Shown: positions 17,980-27,838, numbered from the stretch's first letter. The stretch is 64,000 bases of DNA from Geobacter sp. DSM 9736 (GCF_900187405.1 NZ_LT896716.1:1116001-1180000), one strand, 5' to 3'. Notes: generated by a model from the letters alone, not told the origin. A program made the numbers and translations.

Positions 17980-18735
17980 TCATCCCTCAGTTCCATTTTC
18001 CGCTTTTCCGGCCAGAGATTCCAGGTACTTCTTTGCCCGCGATGAACCTTGCTTAGCCGCCTTTCCAAGCCATTTCATTGCTTCGTAGCGGTCCTTCGAA
18101 ACACCGTCGCCTTTTGCATACATGACTCCAAGGTATACTTGAGCCTCTACGACACCCTGCTCCGCAGCCATCCTGAACCAGCGTGCAGCTTCCCGACGGT
18201 CCTTCTCGACCCCTTCTCCTTTTGCATACATCCCGCCCAGATATATCTGGGCCTTTGCGTAACCATTATCGGCAGCCATTCGGAACCAGCGTGCAGCCTC
18301 CCTTCGGTCATTCGGCACACCGTCACCACGGGCAGCCATTAGTCCCATGTTCATCTGAGCGCGGATGTCTCCTTGTTCGGCAGCTTTTCGAAACCAACGG
18401 GACGCCTCCCGGGAATCCTTAGCAACACCCTCCCCTTTAAGGAAAAGCAGTCCCAGGTTGTACTGCGCACCAGAATGTCCTTTTTCTGCAGCCATGTGGA
18501 ACCAGTGCGATGCTTCCGTTGCGTCAGCCAAAACTCCTTCTCCCTTGTAGTGCATCACTCCCAGGGCAAACTCGGCTTCAGGCCCTTTACTTGCCTCAAA
18601 CGCGCGGAGAGCCATGCTGTAGTCCCCCCTCTTATAGGCGGAGAGGCCGGGGTCACGGACACAGCCCGCAAAAAGGAGAACACCTATTCCAGCAAGTGGG
18701 ACAAGGCGGCGTATCCTCGTGGATTTTTCGCGCAT
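17980..18735 (-). CDS. Sel1-repeat lipoprotein
   Basis: 251 residues. A lipoprotein signal peptide ends in the lipobox LLFAGC (Cys25). At least five tandem Sel1 repeats of 36 residues follow, each with the pattern A..WFRKAAEQG...AQ..LG.MYA.G.GV..D..EA. Sel1-like proteins are alpha/alpha superhelical scaffolds for protein contacts. RBS AGGAG precedes ATG 18735. The next gene downstream (17600-17950) may be its partner. Confidence 0.9.
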   Translation of the reverse strand: MREKSTRIRRLVPLAGIGVLLFAGCVRDPGLSAYKRGDYSMALRAFEASKGPEAEFALGVMHYKGEGVLADATEASHWFHMAAEKGHSGAQYNLGLLFLKGEGVAKDSREASRWFRKAAEQGDIRAQMNMGLMAARGDGVPNDRREAARWFRMAADNGYAKAQIYLGGMYAKGEGVEKDRREAARWFRMAAEQGVVEAQVYLGVMYAKGDGVSKDRYEAMKWLGKAAKQGSSRAKKYLESLAGKAENGTEG

Positions 18736-18826
18736 ACTTACTCCTGTTTCGACTCAGCTCATGGAAACGTGGCACACGAAAAGTATAGGCTGAAAGGGGG
18801 AAAGATCCTGCATGCTGGAAGCCTGA

Positions 18827-18860
18827 AATAAAAAAAGGTGCCGAGTTCCGGCACCTTTCT
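18827..18860 (-). terminator. intrinsic terminator of the 18882 gene
   Basis: The minus-strand stem GGTGCCG / CGGCACC with a 5-nt loop is followed by a run of T residues. It lies just after the stop of the minus-strand gene at 18882. Confidence 0.85.
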
Positions 18861-18881
18861 CAATAGTGGTTGCAATGGCAA

Positions 18882-19274
18882 CTAGAACTTGCCGCGGATC
18901 AGCTCTGCTGTAATCACGACCGGATTCTTACCACGAACGCTGTCATCGGGAAAGTCCGGCATTATGGTCGGCAGTGCAAACTTCACTTTTCCATCTTCTA
19001 CTTCTGCAAGAGCCCGTGTAGATTTCACCACACCGTAGGCCACTCCACCGATGGCCCCCACAGCTCCGCCCACAGCAATGTAATCCAGATGTTTTCCCGG
19101 TTTATGTGTAAAGGCCAGGGCAGCGGCACCGAGGAGGGCACCGGTCAACGCACCATATATACCATCCTCGAACATCTCCTTGAGAGCACTATCGGCCGCC
19201 CGGCAAGGGGTTATCGTAACAGAAATGAGCGCTACTGCTATAAAAAGAGTGGTTATGCTTTTAAACAACTTCAT
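18882..19274 (-). CDS. exported glycine-rich protein (130 aa)
   Basis: A signal peptide (residues 1-26, ending PCRAAD) is followed by a Gly/Ala-rich hydrophobic stretch (GALTGALLGAAALAF, GGAVGAIGGVAYGVV) that looks like a glycine zipper, so it may insert in the outer membrane. AAGGAG sits seven bases before ATG 19274, and a strong terminator follows. Its function is unknown. Confidence 0.7.
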   Translation of the reverse strand: MKLFKSITTLFIAVALISVTITPCRAADSALKEMFEDGIYGALTGALLGAAALAFTHKPGKHLDYIAVGGAVGAIGGVAYGVVKSTRALAEVEDGKVKFALPTIMPDFPDDSVRGKNPVVITAELIRGKF

Positions 19275-19460
19275 GAAGGAGCTCCTTTGCCGAAGTGGAT
19301 GTTTCACGTACACTAGCAAAAAGCAAACCACAGGAGTACATAAATATACTTGTTTAAAAAAAGGTGGTTAAAACAAGAAGTTAGGAGTCAATGTAAATGA
19401 GAAAGGGCTCACTTGCCCCCGATGCAGGTCAGGCTGGTGACAGTTTTTGTTATTTCGCTG

Positions 19461-22103
19461 TTACTTCTGTTGCAATTTCACCACACCAGGGTACGCCCGT
19501 ACGAGCCGAATTTCATCCTCCCGAGTCGACGCCTCCCCGTTAAGCCGCGCGGCCAGCAGCATATCGAGCAGCTCACGATAAAGCGGCCCCTCCGGCACTC
19601 CCAGCTTCTTGAGGTCATCACCGGTCGTGAGACAACTGATGTTTTTCAGCTGCGTCATATAGAGGGAAAGATACTTCTTTACCTGATCGCTCGAACTCTT
19701 CGCCATCATATACAGCAGAATTTCGGGTGCAAGCTCCCGCAGCGAAAAATAGAGTTCACTGCGTCGCACCATGCGTTGCCGTGCAGCCGCTTTCTGAAGC
19801 ATATCCAGAACCTGCACGCCTCGCTTCCGCATCTCGAAAAGTCTCACCTTGTAACGCTCATTCACCGATAGTCGCGTACACGTTCCCCAGAACTGATCAT
19901 GGTTAAGCTGGTCCGTGAGAACCAGCAGAAAGAGCGTCCACTGTTCTGATTTCTCATCAAGATATAGGAGGTCGAACCAATCCATGGTCTTTCGCGCCTC
20001 TTCGAAAAGATGACGTATCGTCATGTTGTAACGCAGATCGGGATGTATGAAACGCAACAGCCCCAGCCCTGCCATGCGCTCTACACCACGCAGCGGCTCT
20101 TTTTCCCGCAATATTAGGATAAGCTCGTTCAACAGCCTCTTCCCTCCGAGCCTGTCCAAAAAATTCATCTTCACGGCATTCTTGATCAGATTCTCCGTGT
20201 GCTTCGCTATGTGGAACTCCAGGCGCTGCTCGAATCGTATCGCACGGAACACGCGCGTCGGGTCCTCAACGAAGGAAAGGTTGTGCAGAACACGTATCAC
20301 CCGCTCCTGAAGATCCCGCTGTGCGCCGAAGTAGTCGATGAGCGTCCCGAAACTGTCTGTATTGAGGCATATGGCGAGGGTATTTATTGTGAAGTCGCGG
20401 CGGTAAAGATCCATCTTCAGTGAAGACCGCTCCACCGTAGGCAGCGCCCCCGGTGATGCATAATACTCGAGCCTGGTGCTTGCCACATCGAGTTTGAAAC
20501 CGTCGGGGAAAATGAGGACCGCGGTGCCGAACTTCTGATGGCTTTTGCACCGGCAACCGAACTGGCGGGCGAAGTTTTCGGCGAAAAGTATTCCATCCCC
20601 TTCCACGGTGACGTCGATGTCGTAGTTGCCTATGTCGAGCAGCAGATCCCGAACAAATCCACCCACGGCATAAACAGAAAGATTGAGTTCATCCCCCGCT
20701 TTTCCGAGGTCGCGGAGAATGCTTACAACTCTTTCCGACAGGTGCTTGTGCATCTTCCGTTCAAGTGATTTGCTGCTGAGAGGCTCGACGTGCCTCGCAA
20801 GGTCATACAGCTCTTCTTTCTCGTGCATCGTCCGCATGATATCGGTGCGGGTGACCGCCCCAACCAATTTCCCCTTGTCGAAGATAGGAACGAAACGGCG
20901 GTTGCGTCCCACGAAATAGTCCCTTATATGGGAAACGGGGGTTTCTGGAGTGGCGCGCATGAACTCGGTATGCATATATTCACTCACCGGAAGATCACCG
21001 AGATCGTGATACAGCGCCTTTTCCACTATCCTCCGAGAGATGATACCAGCCATCTCTCCTCGGTCCATTACCGCCAGAGCGTTCACATTGTAACGGGTAA
21101 GAAGACGCCGCGCCTTTGCTATGGAGGTGGACGCCGCTATCGTCTTAACGGGCGAAGACATGATTGTAGCGGCAGTGCGCCGAGGATTGACCCGCAGACG
21201 AAGGATTTCTTCCAGCCTGGCCAGCACCTGTATCGCCGTCAGCTCCTTAATGGTAGCCGATGCTGCGGTGGCATGTCCTCCGCCACCCATTTCCCGAAGG
21301 ATCTCTCCTACATCGACTTCCGCCACTCGGCTTCGCGCAACTATATAGACACGATTGGCCATCGCCACGACCATGAACAGTGCCTCAAGGTTTTCCATGT
21401 CCATAAGCATGTGAGCAAGTGCAGCCACGTCGCCGACGTAGTAATCCACGAAGGCATGGGTAATGGACACATCAACACCATTGAGGACCGTAGTCTTAAG
21501 TGATTTGATCAGATCGTTGAGGAGCGATACCTGCTCCGCTGTGAGCTCCCGCGTCATCAGGTCGGCAACCGTGTTGAGGCTGGCACCCTGCTGCAGAAGC
21601 CATGCGGCAGCATGGAAGTCGTCAGGTGTGGTGGAAGGAAACATGAGGCTCCCGGTATCTTCGTAAATACCGAGCATCATGAGGGTGGCTTCGGTGGGAT
21701 CAACCGTAATGCCCTTTTCGCGAAGGATCTGAGCAAGAATCGCGGTCGATGAACCACAATCCCTGATAAGACCATCGGTTTTAGCGATGTCTCCCGAGGC
21801 CTCGGGATGATGGTCGTATATATGCACCTCCACTCCCGGCTTGCCCACAAGATCGGCGAAACGGCCGATCCTAGACGAATGCTGGCAATCCACAAGAATA
21901 AGCCGCGTAACCTTTGTCAAATCCACATCTTTAAGTCGTGTAAAATTCAGGACATAGATCGTGGATTTGAGAAAGAAGTCCCGCATGCTTTTTTCCTGGG
22001 AGCCGGGAAAAACCATGAGCGCGTCGGAGTACAGTTTTTTCGCTGCGACCATGGCACCGAGGCAGTCGAAATCCGCATTGAGATGTGTTGTTATTACGTC
22101 CAT
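19461..22103 (-). CDS. DHH-CBS-nucleotidyltransferase fusion; A-adding tRNA nucleotidyltransferase type
   Basis: 880 residues in four parts. Residues 1-305 are DHH/DHHA1 phosphoesterase (HLNADFDCLGAMVAAKKL; IYDHHPE; GGGGHATAASATIK). Residues about 310-430 hold two CBS domains. Residues about 450-600 are the class II nucleotidyltransferase (AVGGFVRDLLLDIGNYDIDVTVEGD with catalytic DxD; RRDFTINTLA; DPTRVFRAIRFE). A helical RNA-binding region completes the protein. Known work in Geobacter sulfurreducens separates C-adding, A-adding and poly(A) polymerase activities; this architecture matches the A-adding type, but I infer that from layout. The DHH part could be a nanoRNase or phosphatase. Confidence 0.88.
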   Translation of the reverse strand: MDVITTHLNADFDCLGAMVAAKKLYSDALMVFPGSQEKSMRDFFLKSTIYVLNFTRLKDVDLTKVTRLILVDCQHSSRIGRFADLVGKPGVEVHIYDHHPEASGDIAKTDGLIRDCGSSTAILAQILREKGITVDPTEATLMMLGIYEDTGSLMFPSTTPDDFHAAAWLLQQGASLNTVADLMTRELTAEQVSLLNDLIKSLKTTVLNGVDVSITHAFVDYYVGDVAALAHMLMDMENLEALFMVVAMANRVYIVARSRVAEVDVGEILREMGGGGHATAASATIKELTAIQVLARLEEILRLRVNPRRTAATIMSSPVKTIAASTSIAKARRLLTRYNVNALAVMDRGEMAGIISRRIVEKALYHDLGDLPVSEYMHTEFMRATPETPVSHIRDYFVGRNRRFVPIFDKGKLVGAVTRTDIMRTMHEKEELYDLARHVEPLSSKSLERKMHKHLSERVVSILRDLGKAGDELNLSVYAVGGFVRDLLLDIGNYDIDVTVEGDGILFAENFARQFGCRCKSHQKFGTAVLIFPDGFKLDVASTRLEYYASPGALPTVERSSLKMDLYRRDFTINTLAICLNTDSFGTLIDYFGAQRDLQERVIRVLHNLSFVEDPTRVFRAIRFEQRLEFHIAKHTENLIKNAVKMNFLDRLGGKRLLNELILILREKEPLRGVERMAGLGLLRFIHPDLRYNMTIRHLFEEARKTMDWFDLLYLDEKSEQWTLFLLVLTDQLNHDQFWGTCTRLSVNERYKVRLFEMRKRGVQVLDMLQKAAARQRMVRRSELYFSLRELAPEILLYMMAKSSSDQVKKYLSLYMTQLKNISCLTTGDDLKKLGVPEGPLYRELLDMLLAARLNGEASTREDEIRLVRAYPGVVKLQQK

Positions 22104-22199
22104 GGGTTATGTGATCCGAGGGGTGGATTGGGATGATAATATGACCGCAGGTTATAGACGAGGACGCAAGTGGATCAGCCTCTGTCGTGCCAGGATGTA

Positions 22200-23003
22200 T
22201 CAATTGACCGTAAGTGCAGCATATGCCACGACCTGCTTCTTATCGCCTGTCACGTCGCCGCTCGTGGCGTAGCGCTCCAGGGAGGCTCCGACAGCCCCAA
22301 GTTCAAGAGCCGCCACCAGCATGACAGTAGCGGGAATGACGCCGCACATGGTGACACCTCTCGTGCGGCAAACATTCAACAGTCCCTCAGGATTAAGGGC
22401 AAGCACCTCGTTCAGTGCCAGTTCGTCCTTGGCCCGTGCAATGTCCGCTGATTCGTAGTGGGTCATATCAGAGCTGGCGACGATAAGCACCTCCTCGCGG
22501 TACTCCTCGATCGCCCTGGCAAGGCCGGTGCCAAGCTGACGGCAACTGGCGTAGTCGGAAAATCCGAGACAAAGGGGAAGAATGGAAACATCGGGCCGCA
22601 CGTACTGAAGGAATGGCACCTGAACCTCCAGCGAGTGCTCGTAATGATGGGCTGCCGGATCTTCCTCGACGAGGGGGGCGTGACGCTTCAGTATCTGACT
22701 AAGGCGTTCGGCTATCGGTACGTTCCCCAAAGGAGTCGCCCATTCACCTTCAGGAAATGATGCAGCGCGAGCCCCGACACCGTGGTGATTCGGCCCGAGG
22801 ATTACCACCGTCCGCGGCACCTCGATCAACCCGTACAGGGATCCTGCGACGGCACCAGAGTACATGTACCCGGCGTGCGGGGAGATGATTCCTATTGCTC
22901 TTTTGAGCAGGTCCGCGGTGACAATCAGACGGGAGAGATCCTCCCGCAGCACGTTTCCGTTCCTTGGATAGAATTGCCCTGCAACAGCAGGCTGGCGGAT
23001 CAT
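22200..23003 (-). CDS. MEMO1 / AmmeMemoRadiSam system protein B
   Basis: 267 residues. Signature segments are RQPAVAGQFYPRN at the start, ISPHAGYMYSGAVAG near 40, ILGPNHHGVGA near 70, HHYEHSLEVQVPFLQ near 115 and ASSDMTHYES near 180. These hold the conserved His/Cys pocket of the MEMO family, related to extradiol dioxygenases. In bacteria it often accompanies AMMECR1 and a radical SAM protein; neither is within this window. GGGGAGGAG precedes the ATG. Confidence 0.9.
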   Translation of the reverse strand: MIRQPAVAGQFYPRNGNVLREDLSRLIVTADLLKRAIGIISPHAGYMYSGAVAGSLYGLIEVPRTVVILGPNHHGVGARAASFPEGEWATPLGNVPIAERLSQILKRHAPLVEEDPAAHHYEHSLEVQVPFLQYVRPDVSILPLCLGFSDYASCRQLGTGLARAIEEYREEVLIVASSDMTHYESADIARAKDELALNEVLALNPEGLLNVCRTRGVTMCGVIPATVMLVAALELGAVGASLERYATSGDVTGDKKQVVAYAALTVN

Positions 23004-23120
23004 GGCACTCCTCCCCCGATATACTTTCGCACCGAGTGCTAATGGTGGAGAAAAAGCAGTCCGATGTAGATAGTTACAAGTATAGCAGGCATATGCGCAG
23101 CGTCCGGGGAGCGAGGTGAA

Positions 23121-23687
23121 TCAAGCTTCGTCAAGAGGCAGGGGGCACTGAAGATCATCTTCCCCCGTCAGCTCCTGTATCTCCTTGAGGGTAGGCAAGC
23201 TCGCCAGATCCTTCAAATTGAAGACTTCGAGAAAATCCCTCGTCGTGCCGTATATCAGAGGCTTCCCAGGTATATCCTTCTTGCCGAGAATCCGAATGAG
23301 CTTCTTGTCGAGGAGATTCTTGACGACCCCTCCGGAATCGACCCCCCTTAGGTACTCGATCTCGGCTCGGGTAATCGGCTGCCGATATGCGATGATGGCA
23401 AGGGTTTCAAGTGAAGACTGGCTGAATTTTGCGATTTTCCCGCGAGTGAGGCGCCGCAGGTAGTCGGCATTTTCCGGTCGGGTCCGGAACTGGTACCCTC
23501 CTGCCACCTCCGCAAGGAAAACACCCCGCCCCGCCCCGTTGTATTCATCCTGAAGGTCTTCGACCGCCTTCCGGATATCACTCCGTTCGTGCTCTTCAAG
23601 AATAGCGGAAAGACGATCGATGGTGAGCGGCGCTTCAGAAACGAAAAGAAGGCTCTCCACGACTGACTTGAGAGAAGCGGCAGTCAT
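23121..23687 (-). CDS. scpB: segregation and condensation protein B
   Basis: 188 residues with the ScpB double winged-helix pattern (VVESLLFVSEAPLTIDRLSAIL; LAIIAYRQPITRAEIEYLRGVDS; YGTTRDFLEVFNLKDLASLP). It forms the SMC-ScpA-ScpB condensin in the nucleoid. Its ATG overlaps the scpA stop (ATGA), so the two are translated together. Confidence 0.96.
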   Translation of the reverse strand: MTAASLKSVVESLLFVSEAPLTIDRLSAILEEHERSDIRKAVEDLQDEYNGAGRGVFLAEVAGGYQFRTRPENADYLRRLTRGKIAKFSQSSLETLAIIAYRQPITRAEIEYLRGVDSGGVVKNLLDKKLIRILGKKDIPGKPLIYGTTRDFLEVFNLKDLASLPTLKEIQELTGEDDLQCPLPLDEA

Positions 23688-24472
23688 TGCTCGATCTCCT
23701 GCGGATCAAGGACGGCCCGCAGTATCCATATAGTGCCGAAACTGGTGGCCTGGACTACCTTGATCATCCGCAGTTTGCAGAGCTCCAGAATGGCAAGGAA
23801 TGTAGCTATAAAAAACTCGCGGCTCAAAGGAGCAGCAAAGAGTTCCTCGAACATGAGAGACTCCCGGTCCTGCAGCCTGTCAAGGATATCAGTTATACGG
23901 TCTGCAATGCTGATGTTCTCCGCTCCCACCTCATGGAAGGTCTCGACAGGTACCTTGGCCAGAACCCGCTGGAAAGCCTCGATCAGCTCGAACAGCTCAA
24001 CCTCGACCGGTTCCTCTTCAGGGCGCAGTTCCTCGAGCTCCGGAGCCTGGACGCTGCGGGCGAACACTTCCCGGCCCAACAGCTCCCGTGCCCCGAGAAC
24101 AAGACCTGCCTCCTTATATTTCTGATACTCAAGGAGCCTGCGAACCAGTTCGGCACGAGGATCCTGTTCCTCTTCTTCTCCGCTGTCGGGGTCCTCCGCC
24201 GGAGGTAGAAGCATCTTCGATTTTATCTGTACGAGAGTGGACGCCATTACGAGGAACTCACCCGCCACATCCAGGTTGAGCTCCTTCATCAGGTCCACAT
24301 AATCCAGGTATTGGCGGGTGATATTGGCGATGGGGATATTGTAGATATCGACTTCGTTCTTCTTGATGAGGTGGAGCAGCAGGTCGAGGGGCCCTTCGAA
24401 CGCCTCGATGCTTACCCGGTAGCCATCGTGGTCCGCATCCCCGAAAAGGCTCTCGGTAGTACCGGAAATCAT
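23684..24472 (-). CDS. scpA: segregation and condensation protein A (kleisin)
   Basis: 262 residues. The N-terminal kleisin part is FEGPLDLLLHLIKKNEVDIYNIPI. An acidic middle follows (DPDSGEEEEQDPRAELVRRLLEYQKYKEA), and the C-terminal winged helix contains FLAILELCKLRMIKVVQ. It bridges the SMC heads and binds ScpB. AGGAG precedes ATG 24472. It follows trpS by 70 bp on the same strand. Confidence 0.96.
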   Translation of the reverse strand: MISGTTESLFGDADHDGYRVSIEAFEGPLDLLLHLIKKNEVDIYNIPIANITRQYLDYVDLMKELNLDVAGEFLVMASTLVQIKSKMLLPPAEDPDSGEEEEQDPRAELVRRLLEYQKYKEAGLVLGARELLGREVFARSVQAPELEELRPEEEPVEVELFELIEAFQRVLAKVPVETFHEVGAENISIADRITDILDRLQDRESLMFEELFAAPLSREFFIATFLAILELCKLRMIKVVQATSFGTIWILRAVLDPQEIEQ

Positions 24473-24542
24473 GGTCGTCTCCTGCTTCGATCGGTGTCCC
24501 GTCCAAAAGGGTCAACTGCAACGCCGGAATGTATGTGCGGGT

Positions 24543-25523
24543 CTACATCTTGATTGCGCGTCTGACTTCCTCCATCGTCGCCGCAGCGCTCTCGGTAGCT
24601 CTTCGGCTCCCCTCCAGAAGCACATCATCCACAAGCCCTTCCTGAGCAGCAAGTTCGGCACGCTTGGCGCGCAACGGGGCGAGGAAAGAGACGAGGGCTT
24701 CCGCCTGTTTACGTTTGCACTCCACGCACCCGATCTGAGCGTTGCGGCATGACTCCTCGATCTCGGCGCGATCTTCAGCGCCGAGGTACATGCGGTTGAG
24801 GGAATAGGCGACACAACGGTCGGGTTCGCCCGGGTCCGAGCGACGAGGCCGCTGTACGTCGGTCACCATGGACATCACCTTCTTGCGCGTCTCCTCTTCA
24901 CCTTCGGAGAGGAAAATGGCATTGCCATATGACTTGCTCATCTTGCGTCCATCGAGACCGAGGACCTTCGGGGTCTCGGTGAGAAGCGCCTCCGGCTCCG
25001 GGAAGACGTTCCCATAAAGGTAGTTGAACCGCCGGGCAATCTCCCGGGTTATCTCAAGATGCGGAAGCTGGTCGTGCCCGACCGGAACCCGTGCCGCCTT
25101 GTAAACTATTATGTCCGCAGCCATGAGAACGGGATAGCCAAGGAACCCGAAGGTAGAGAGATCCTTCGTCGTCAGGTTTTCCTGCATCTCCTTGTATGTA
25201 GGATTTCGCTCAAGCCACGACACCGGGGTTATCATCGACAGAATCAGGTTGAGTTCTGCATGCTGCGGTACCTTGCTCTGACAGAAGATGACGCTCTTGC
25301 GGTGGTCGATACCGAAGGCGAGCCAGTCCAGAACCATCTCTCTGATACTGTCGCCTATCCCCGATGTGTCGGCGTATTCAGTGGTGAGGGAGTGCCAGTC
25401 GGCAGCGAAGAAGAAGCATTCATAGGCTTTCTGCAGTTCAAGCCAGTTCGAAAGAACCCCATGAAAATGACCGAGGTGAAGCTTTCCAGTAGGCCTCATG
25501 CCGCTGACGATTCGATTGTTCAT
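24543..25523 (-). CDS. trpS: tryptophanyl-tRNA synthetase
   Basis: 326 residues, the normal bacterial length. It is a class I synthetase with the HIGH motif as HLGH in RPTGKLHLGHFHG (near residue 15) and the KMSKS loop as GRKMSKSYGNAI (near 192). VGHDQLPHLEITREIARRFN is typical of TrpRS. It lies between the M50 protease gene and scpA on the same strand. A ribosome site AAAGGA lies rather far (about 12 nt) from the ATG. Confidence 0.96.
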   Translation of the reverse strand: MNNRIVSGMRPTGKLHLGHFHGVLSNWLELQKAYECFFFAADWHSLTTEYADTSGIGDSIREMVLDWLAFGIDHRKSVIFCQSKVPQHAELNLILSMITPVSWLERNPTYKEMQENLTTKDLSTFGFLGYPVLMAADIIVYKAARVPVGHDQLPHLEITREIARRFNYLYGNVFPEPEALLTETPKVLGLDGRKMSKSYGNAIFLSEGEEETRKKVMSMVTDVQRPRRSDPGEPDRCVAYSLNRMYLGAEDRAEIEESCRNAQIGCVECKRKQAEALVSFLAPLRAKRAELAAQEGLVDDVLLEGSRRATESAAATMEEVRRAIKM

Positions 25524-25568
25524 GTCGTACCAGTCCTTTTGCTGAAGTGGAGAAACTTTATATCTACC

Positions 25569-26246
25569 CTACCTCATTAGGAAGCGTGTCACGGTGTAGA
25601 CGAGATTGCTCTGGGGGCCTGCCAGCAGGTGGATCCCCACCTCCAGGATAGGAGAAATGACTTTCCCGAAAATATTTGTGAAAAAAACCAGAAGAATTAT
25701 GATGATCATTCCGAAGGGTTCGATCCGGGAGTAGGCTTCCGCCTGACGGTACGGGAGAAGCCCTGTCATGACACGCCCCCCGTCGAGAGGAGGGACAGGG
25801 ATCAGGTTGAAAATAGCAAGCAGCAGATTTATGTATACTGAAAAGGCCAGCATCAGAAGGATCGGCTCCAGCAATGCATTGGCGCCTCCCCCCGCAAGTC
25901 CGCTGCCAATGCTGTATACTCCCCGCATCGCTATGGCCGAGATAGCCGCGAGACTGAAATTGGTCACCGGCCCCGCCGCAGCGACCCACATCATGTCCCG
26001 CTTCGGGTGGCGCAGATTGTTGTAATTCACAGGAACCGGCTTGGCCCACCCGATACCTACAATGAAGATCATCAACGTACCGAAAATGTCCAGGTGCTTG
26101 AGAGGGTTGAGAGTAAGCCGCCCCAGGGAGCGTGCGGTACTGTCACCCAGCCTGTTGGCTACGTAACCGTGGCTTACCTCATGGCAGGTGATGGCCATAA
26201 GTGCAGGCACCAGCATGACTGAAAGCTTCAGAAAAAAATTTTCCAT
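25569..26246 (-). CDS. site-2 protease family (M50) membrane metalloprotease
   Basis: 225 residues with five or six hydrophobic segments. The zinc motif HExxH is in ITCHEVSHGYVANRLGD near residue 23, and the third ligand region is NLIPVPPLDGGRVMTG near 145. This short family without a PDZ domain is often encoded beside trpS and scpAB, as here. Its substrate is unknown. Confidence 0.92.
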   Translation of the reverse strand: MENFFLKLSVMLVPALMAITCHEVSHGYVANRLGDSTARSLGRLTLNPLKHLDIFGTLMIFIVGIGWAKPVPVNYNNLRHPKRDMMWVAAAGPVTNFSLAAISAIAMRGVYSIGSGLAGGGANALLEPILLMLAFSVYINLLLAIFNLIPVPPLDGGRVMTGLLPYRQAEAYSRIEPFGMIIIILLVFFTNIFGKVISPILEVGIHLLAGPQSNLVYTVTRFLMR

Positions 26247-26405
26247 GGGGATCTCTTGGTAGCGGTGCTCGCAGATGTTGTCAGCAACCTGTCGGGCTTT
26301 GGAATCCGGTACCTTTAACAGATACCGGTTCGAAAGTCAACGGAAGGGGGGGCGGGAAAGGAGCCGGCAGGGGTACCTAACGGAATGGAATTCGCCGCTA
26401 CCATG

Positions 26406-27350
26406 TCAGTGGGGGAACTTTTCCGCGAGGACACGGTCGACCGCAGTGTAGGGATCAGTGCGGCGTTCTGCGAGATCATCCATGATTCGGCGAAAGGTAC
26501 CGTCTATATGGAGATGGCCGTACACCTCGGTGAATAACCGCTCTTTAAGCATTTCGATAAACATCCGCGAATACTTCTCCTCAAGCAGGTGCTTCATGCT
26601 TCCCGAACCGAAGAGATGAGCACGATGACTCTCCATCTCCTCCACCAGTTCGTGAATACCGACATTGCGAGCAGCTTCGGTTTTGAGAACTTTGGGACGC
26701 CAATCCCCCTGTCTCGCCTGGTTCATCTCCAGCATCACAGCAAGCTCGCGTACCGTGCGGTCAGTGTCGGGCCGGTCTGCCTTGTTTACGACAAAGACAT
26801 CACCGATCTCGAGAATTCCCGCCTTAATGGCCTGTATGTCATCCCCAAGCCCTGGGACCATGACGACCACGGTAGTGTGAGCCATCCTCACGATATCAAT
26901 TTCGTCCTGCCCCACTCCCACCGTTTCGATGATGACGACGTCCATCCCCATTGCGTCCATGACATTTACCACATCCCCGGTAGAGCGGGATATTCCTCCC
27001 AAATGCCCTCGGGTAGCAAGACTTCGGATGAAAACTCCGTCATCGTCGGCGTGGCGGTTCATTCTGATCCTGTCGCCGAGAATGGCTCCGCCGGTGAAGG
27101 GGCTCGTGGGATCCACAGCTACGATGCCGATCCTCTTCCCCCTTCTCCGGTACTCTGCAGTGATCTGGTCGACCAGGGTAGATTTACCGGCACCGGGAGG
27201 CCCGGTGATGCCGATTACGAAGGCGTTGCCGGTCCGCGGAAAGAGGACCTTAAGCTCTTCCATCGCGCTTTTTGCTCCATCGTCGATATCACGCATTAGA
27301 CGGGCGGCAGCACGAATATTTCCCTGCAAAATCTGTTCGGCTAGAGACAT
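26406..27350 (-). CDS. meaB: methylmalonyl-CoA mutase-associated GTPase MeaB/ArgK
   Basis: 314 residues. Walker A is GITGPPGAGKSTLVDQI near 48-63, and switch/NKxD features are VIIETVGVGQDEIDI and VNKADRPD. The DPTSPFTGGAILGDRIRM stretch is diagnostic of MeaB. It protects and loads adenosylcobalamin into mutases. It lies downstream of cobO and the B12-binding subunit gene, so the cluster forms a B12-mutase support unit. The large mutase subunit is not in the window. Confidence 0.95.
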   Translation of the reverse strand: MSLAEQILQGNIRAAARLMRDIDDGAKSAMEELKVLFPRTGNAFVIGITGPPGAGKSTLVDQITAEYRRRGKRIGIVAVDPTSPFTGGAILGDRIRMNRHADDDGVFIRSLATRGHLGGISRSTGDVVNVMDAMGMDVVIIETVGVGQDEIDIVRMAHTTVVVMVPGLGDDIQAIKAGILEIGDVFVVNKADRPDTDRTVRELAVMLEMNQARQGDWRPKVLKTEAARNVGIHELVEEMESHRAHLFGSGSMKHLLEEKYSRMFIEMLKERLFTEVYGHLHIDGTFRRIMDDLAERRTDPYTAVDRVLAEKFPH

Positions 27351-27395
27351 CTCAGATACCCTTCTACAAACTGCTCGACGGCATGCAGGCCCGCA

Positions 27396-27800
27396 CTAAG
27401 CCCGCGGTATGACATTCTCTTTAACCCAGGCTACGATTGCCTCGGTGGATGTCCCAGGGGTGAATATTTCTTTTATGCCGGCTGCCTTTAGCCCGGGAAT
27501 GTCGTCATCCGGGATCACACCGCCGCCGAACACCACGATATCCTCCGCTTGCTTCTCCCGCAGTACTTCGCAAACACGCGGAAGGAGGGTATTATGCGCG
27601 CCGGAGAGGATGGAAAGGCCGACGCAGTCCACATCTTCCTGAATGGCCGCACTAACTATCTGCTCTGGAGTCTGGTGTAGACCCGTGTAAATAACCTCGA
27701 ACCCGGCGTCGCGGAACGCCCTCGCTATTATCTTCGCACCACGGTCGTGGCCATCCAGACCTGGTTTTCCAACGAGTACGCGCATTCTTCTTTCAGTCAT
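27396..27800 (-). CDS. cobalamin-binding subunit of a methylmalonyl-CoA mutase-type enzyme
   Basis: 134 residues, a stand-alone B12-binding domain. The His ligand motif DxHxxG is in [15 protein letters not shown] near the start, followed by [12 protein letters not shown] and [19 protein letters not shown]. Such small subunits pair with a separate catalytic subunit of methylmalonyl- or isobutyryl-CoA mutase. ATG 27800 has GGGAG five bases upstream. It is followed by meaB after 45 bp. Confidence 0.92.
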   Translation of the reverse strand: MTERRMRVLVGKPGLDGHDRGAKIIARAFRDAGFEVIYTGLHQTPEQIVSAAIQEDVDCVGLSILSGAHNTLLPRVCEVLREKQAEDIVVFGGGVIPDDDIPGLKAAGIKEIFTPGTSTEAIVAWVKENVIPRA

Positions 27801-27838
27801 CTTTTCTCCCTTCCTCACGTTTAATAAACAAAAAATCG

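Noticed and set aside
26300-26330. Inverted repeat CCGGTA / TACCGG upstream of the M50 protease gene
   Set aside because: It is only 6 bp with a loop of about 11 nt and no T-run or promoter relation, so chance is likely.
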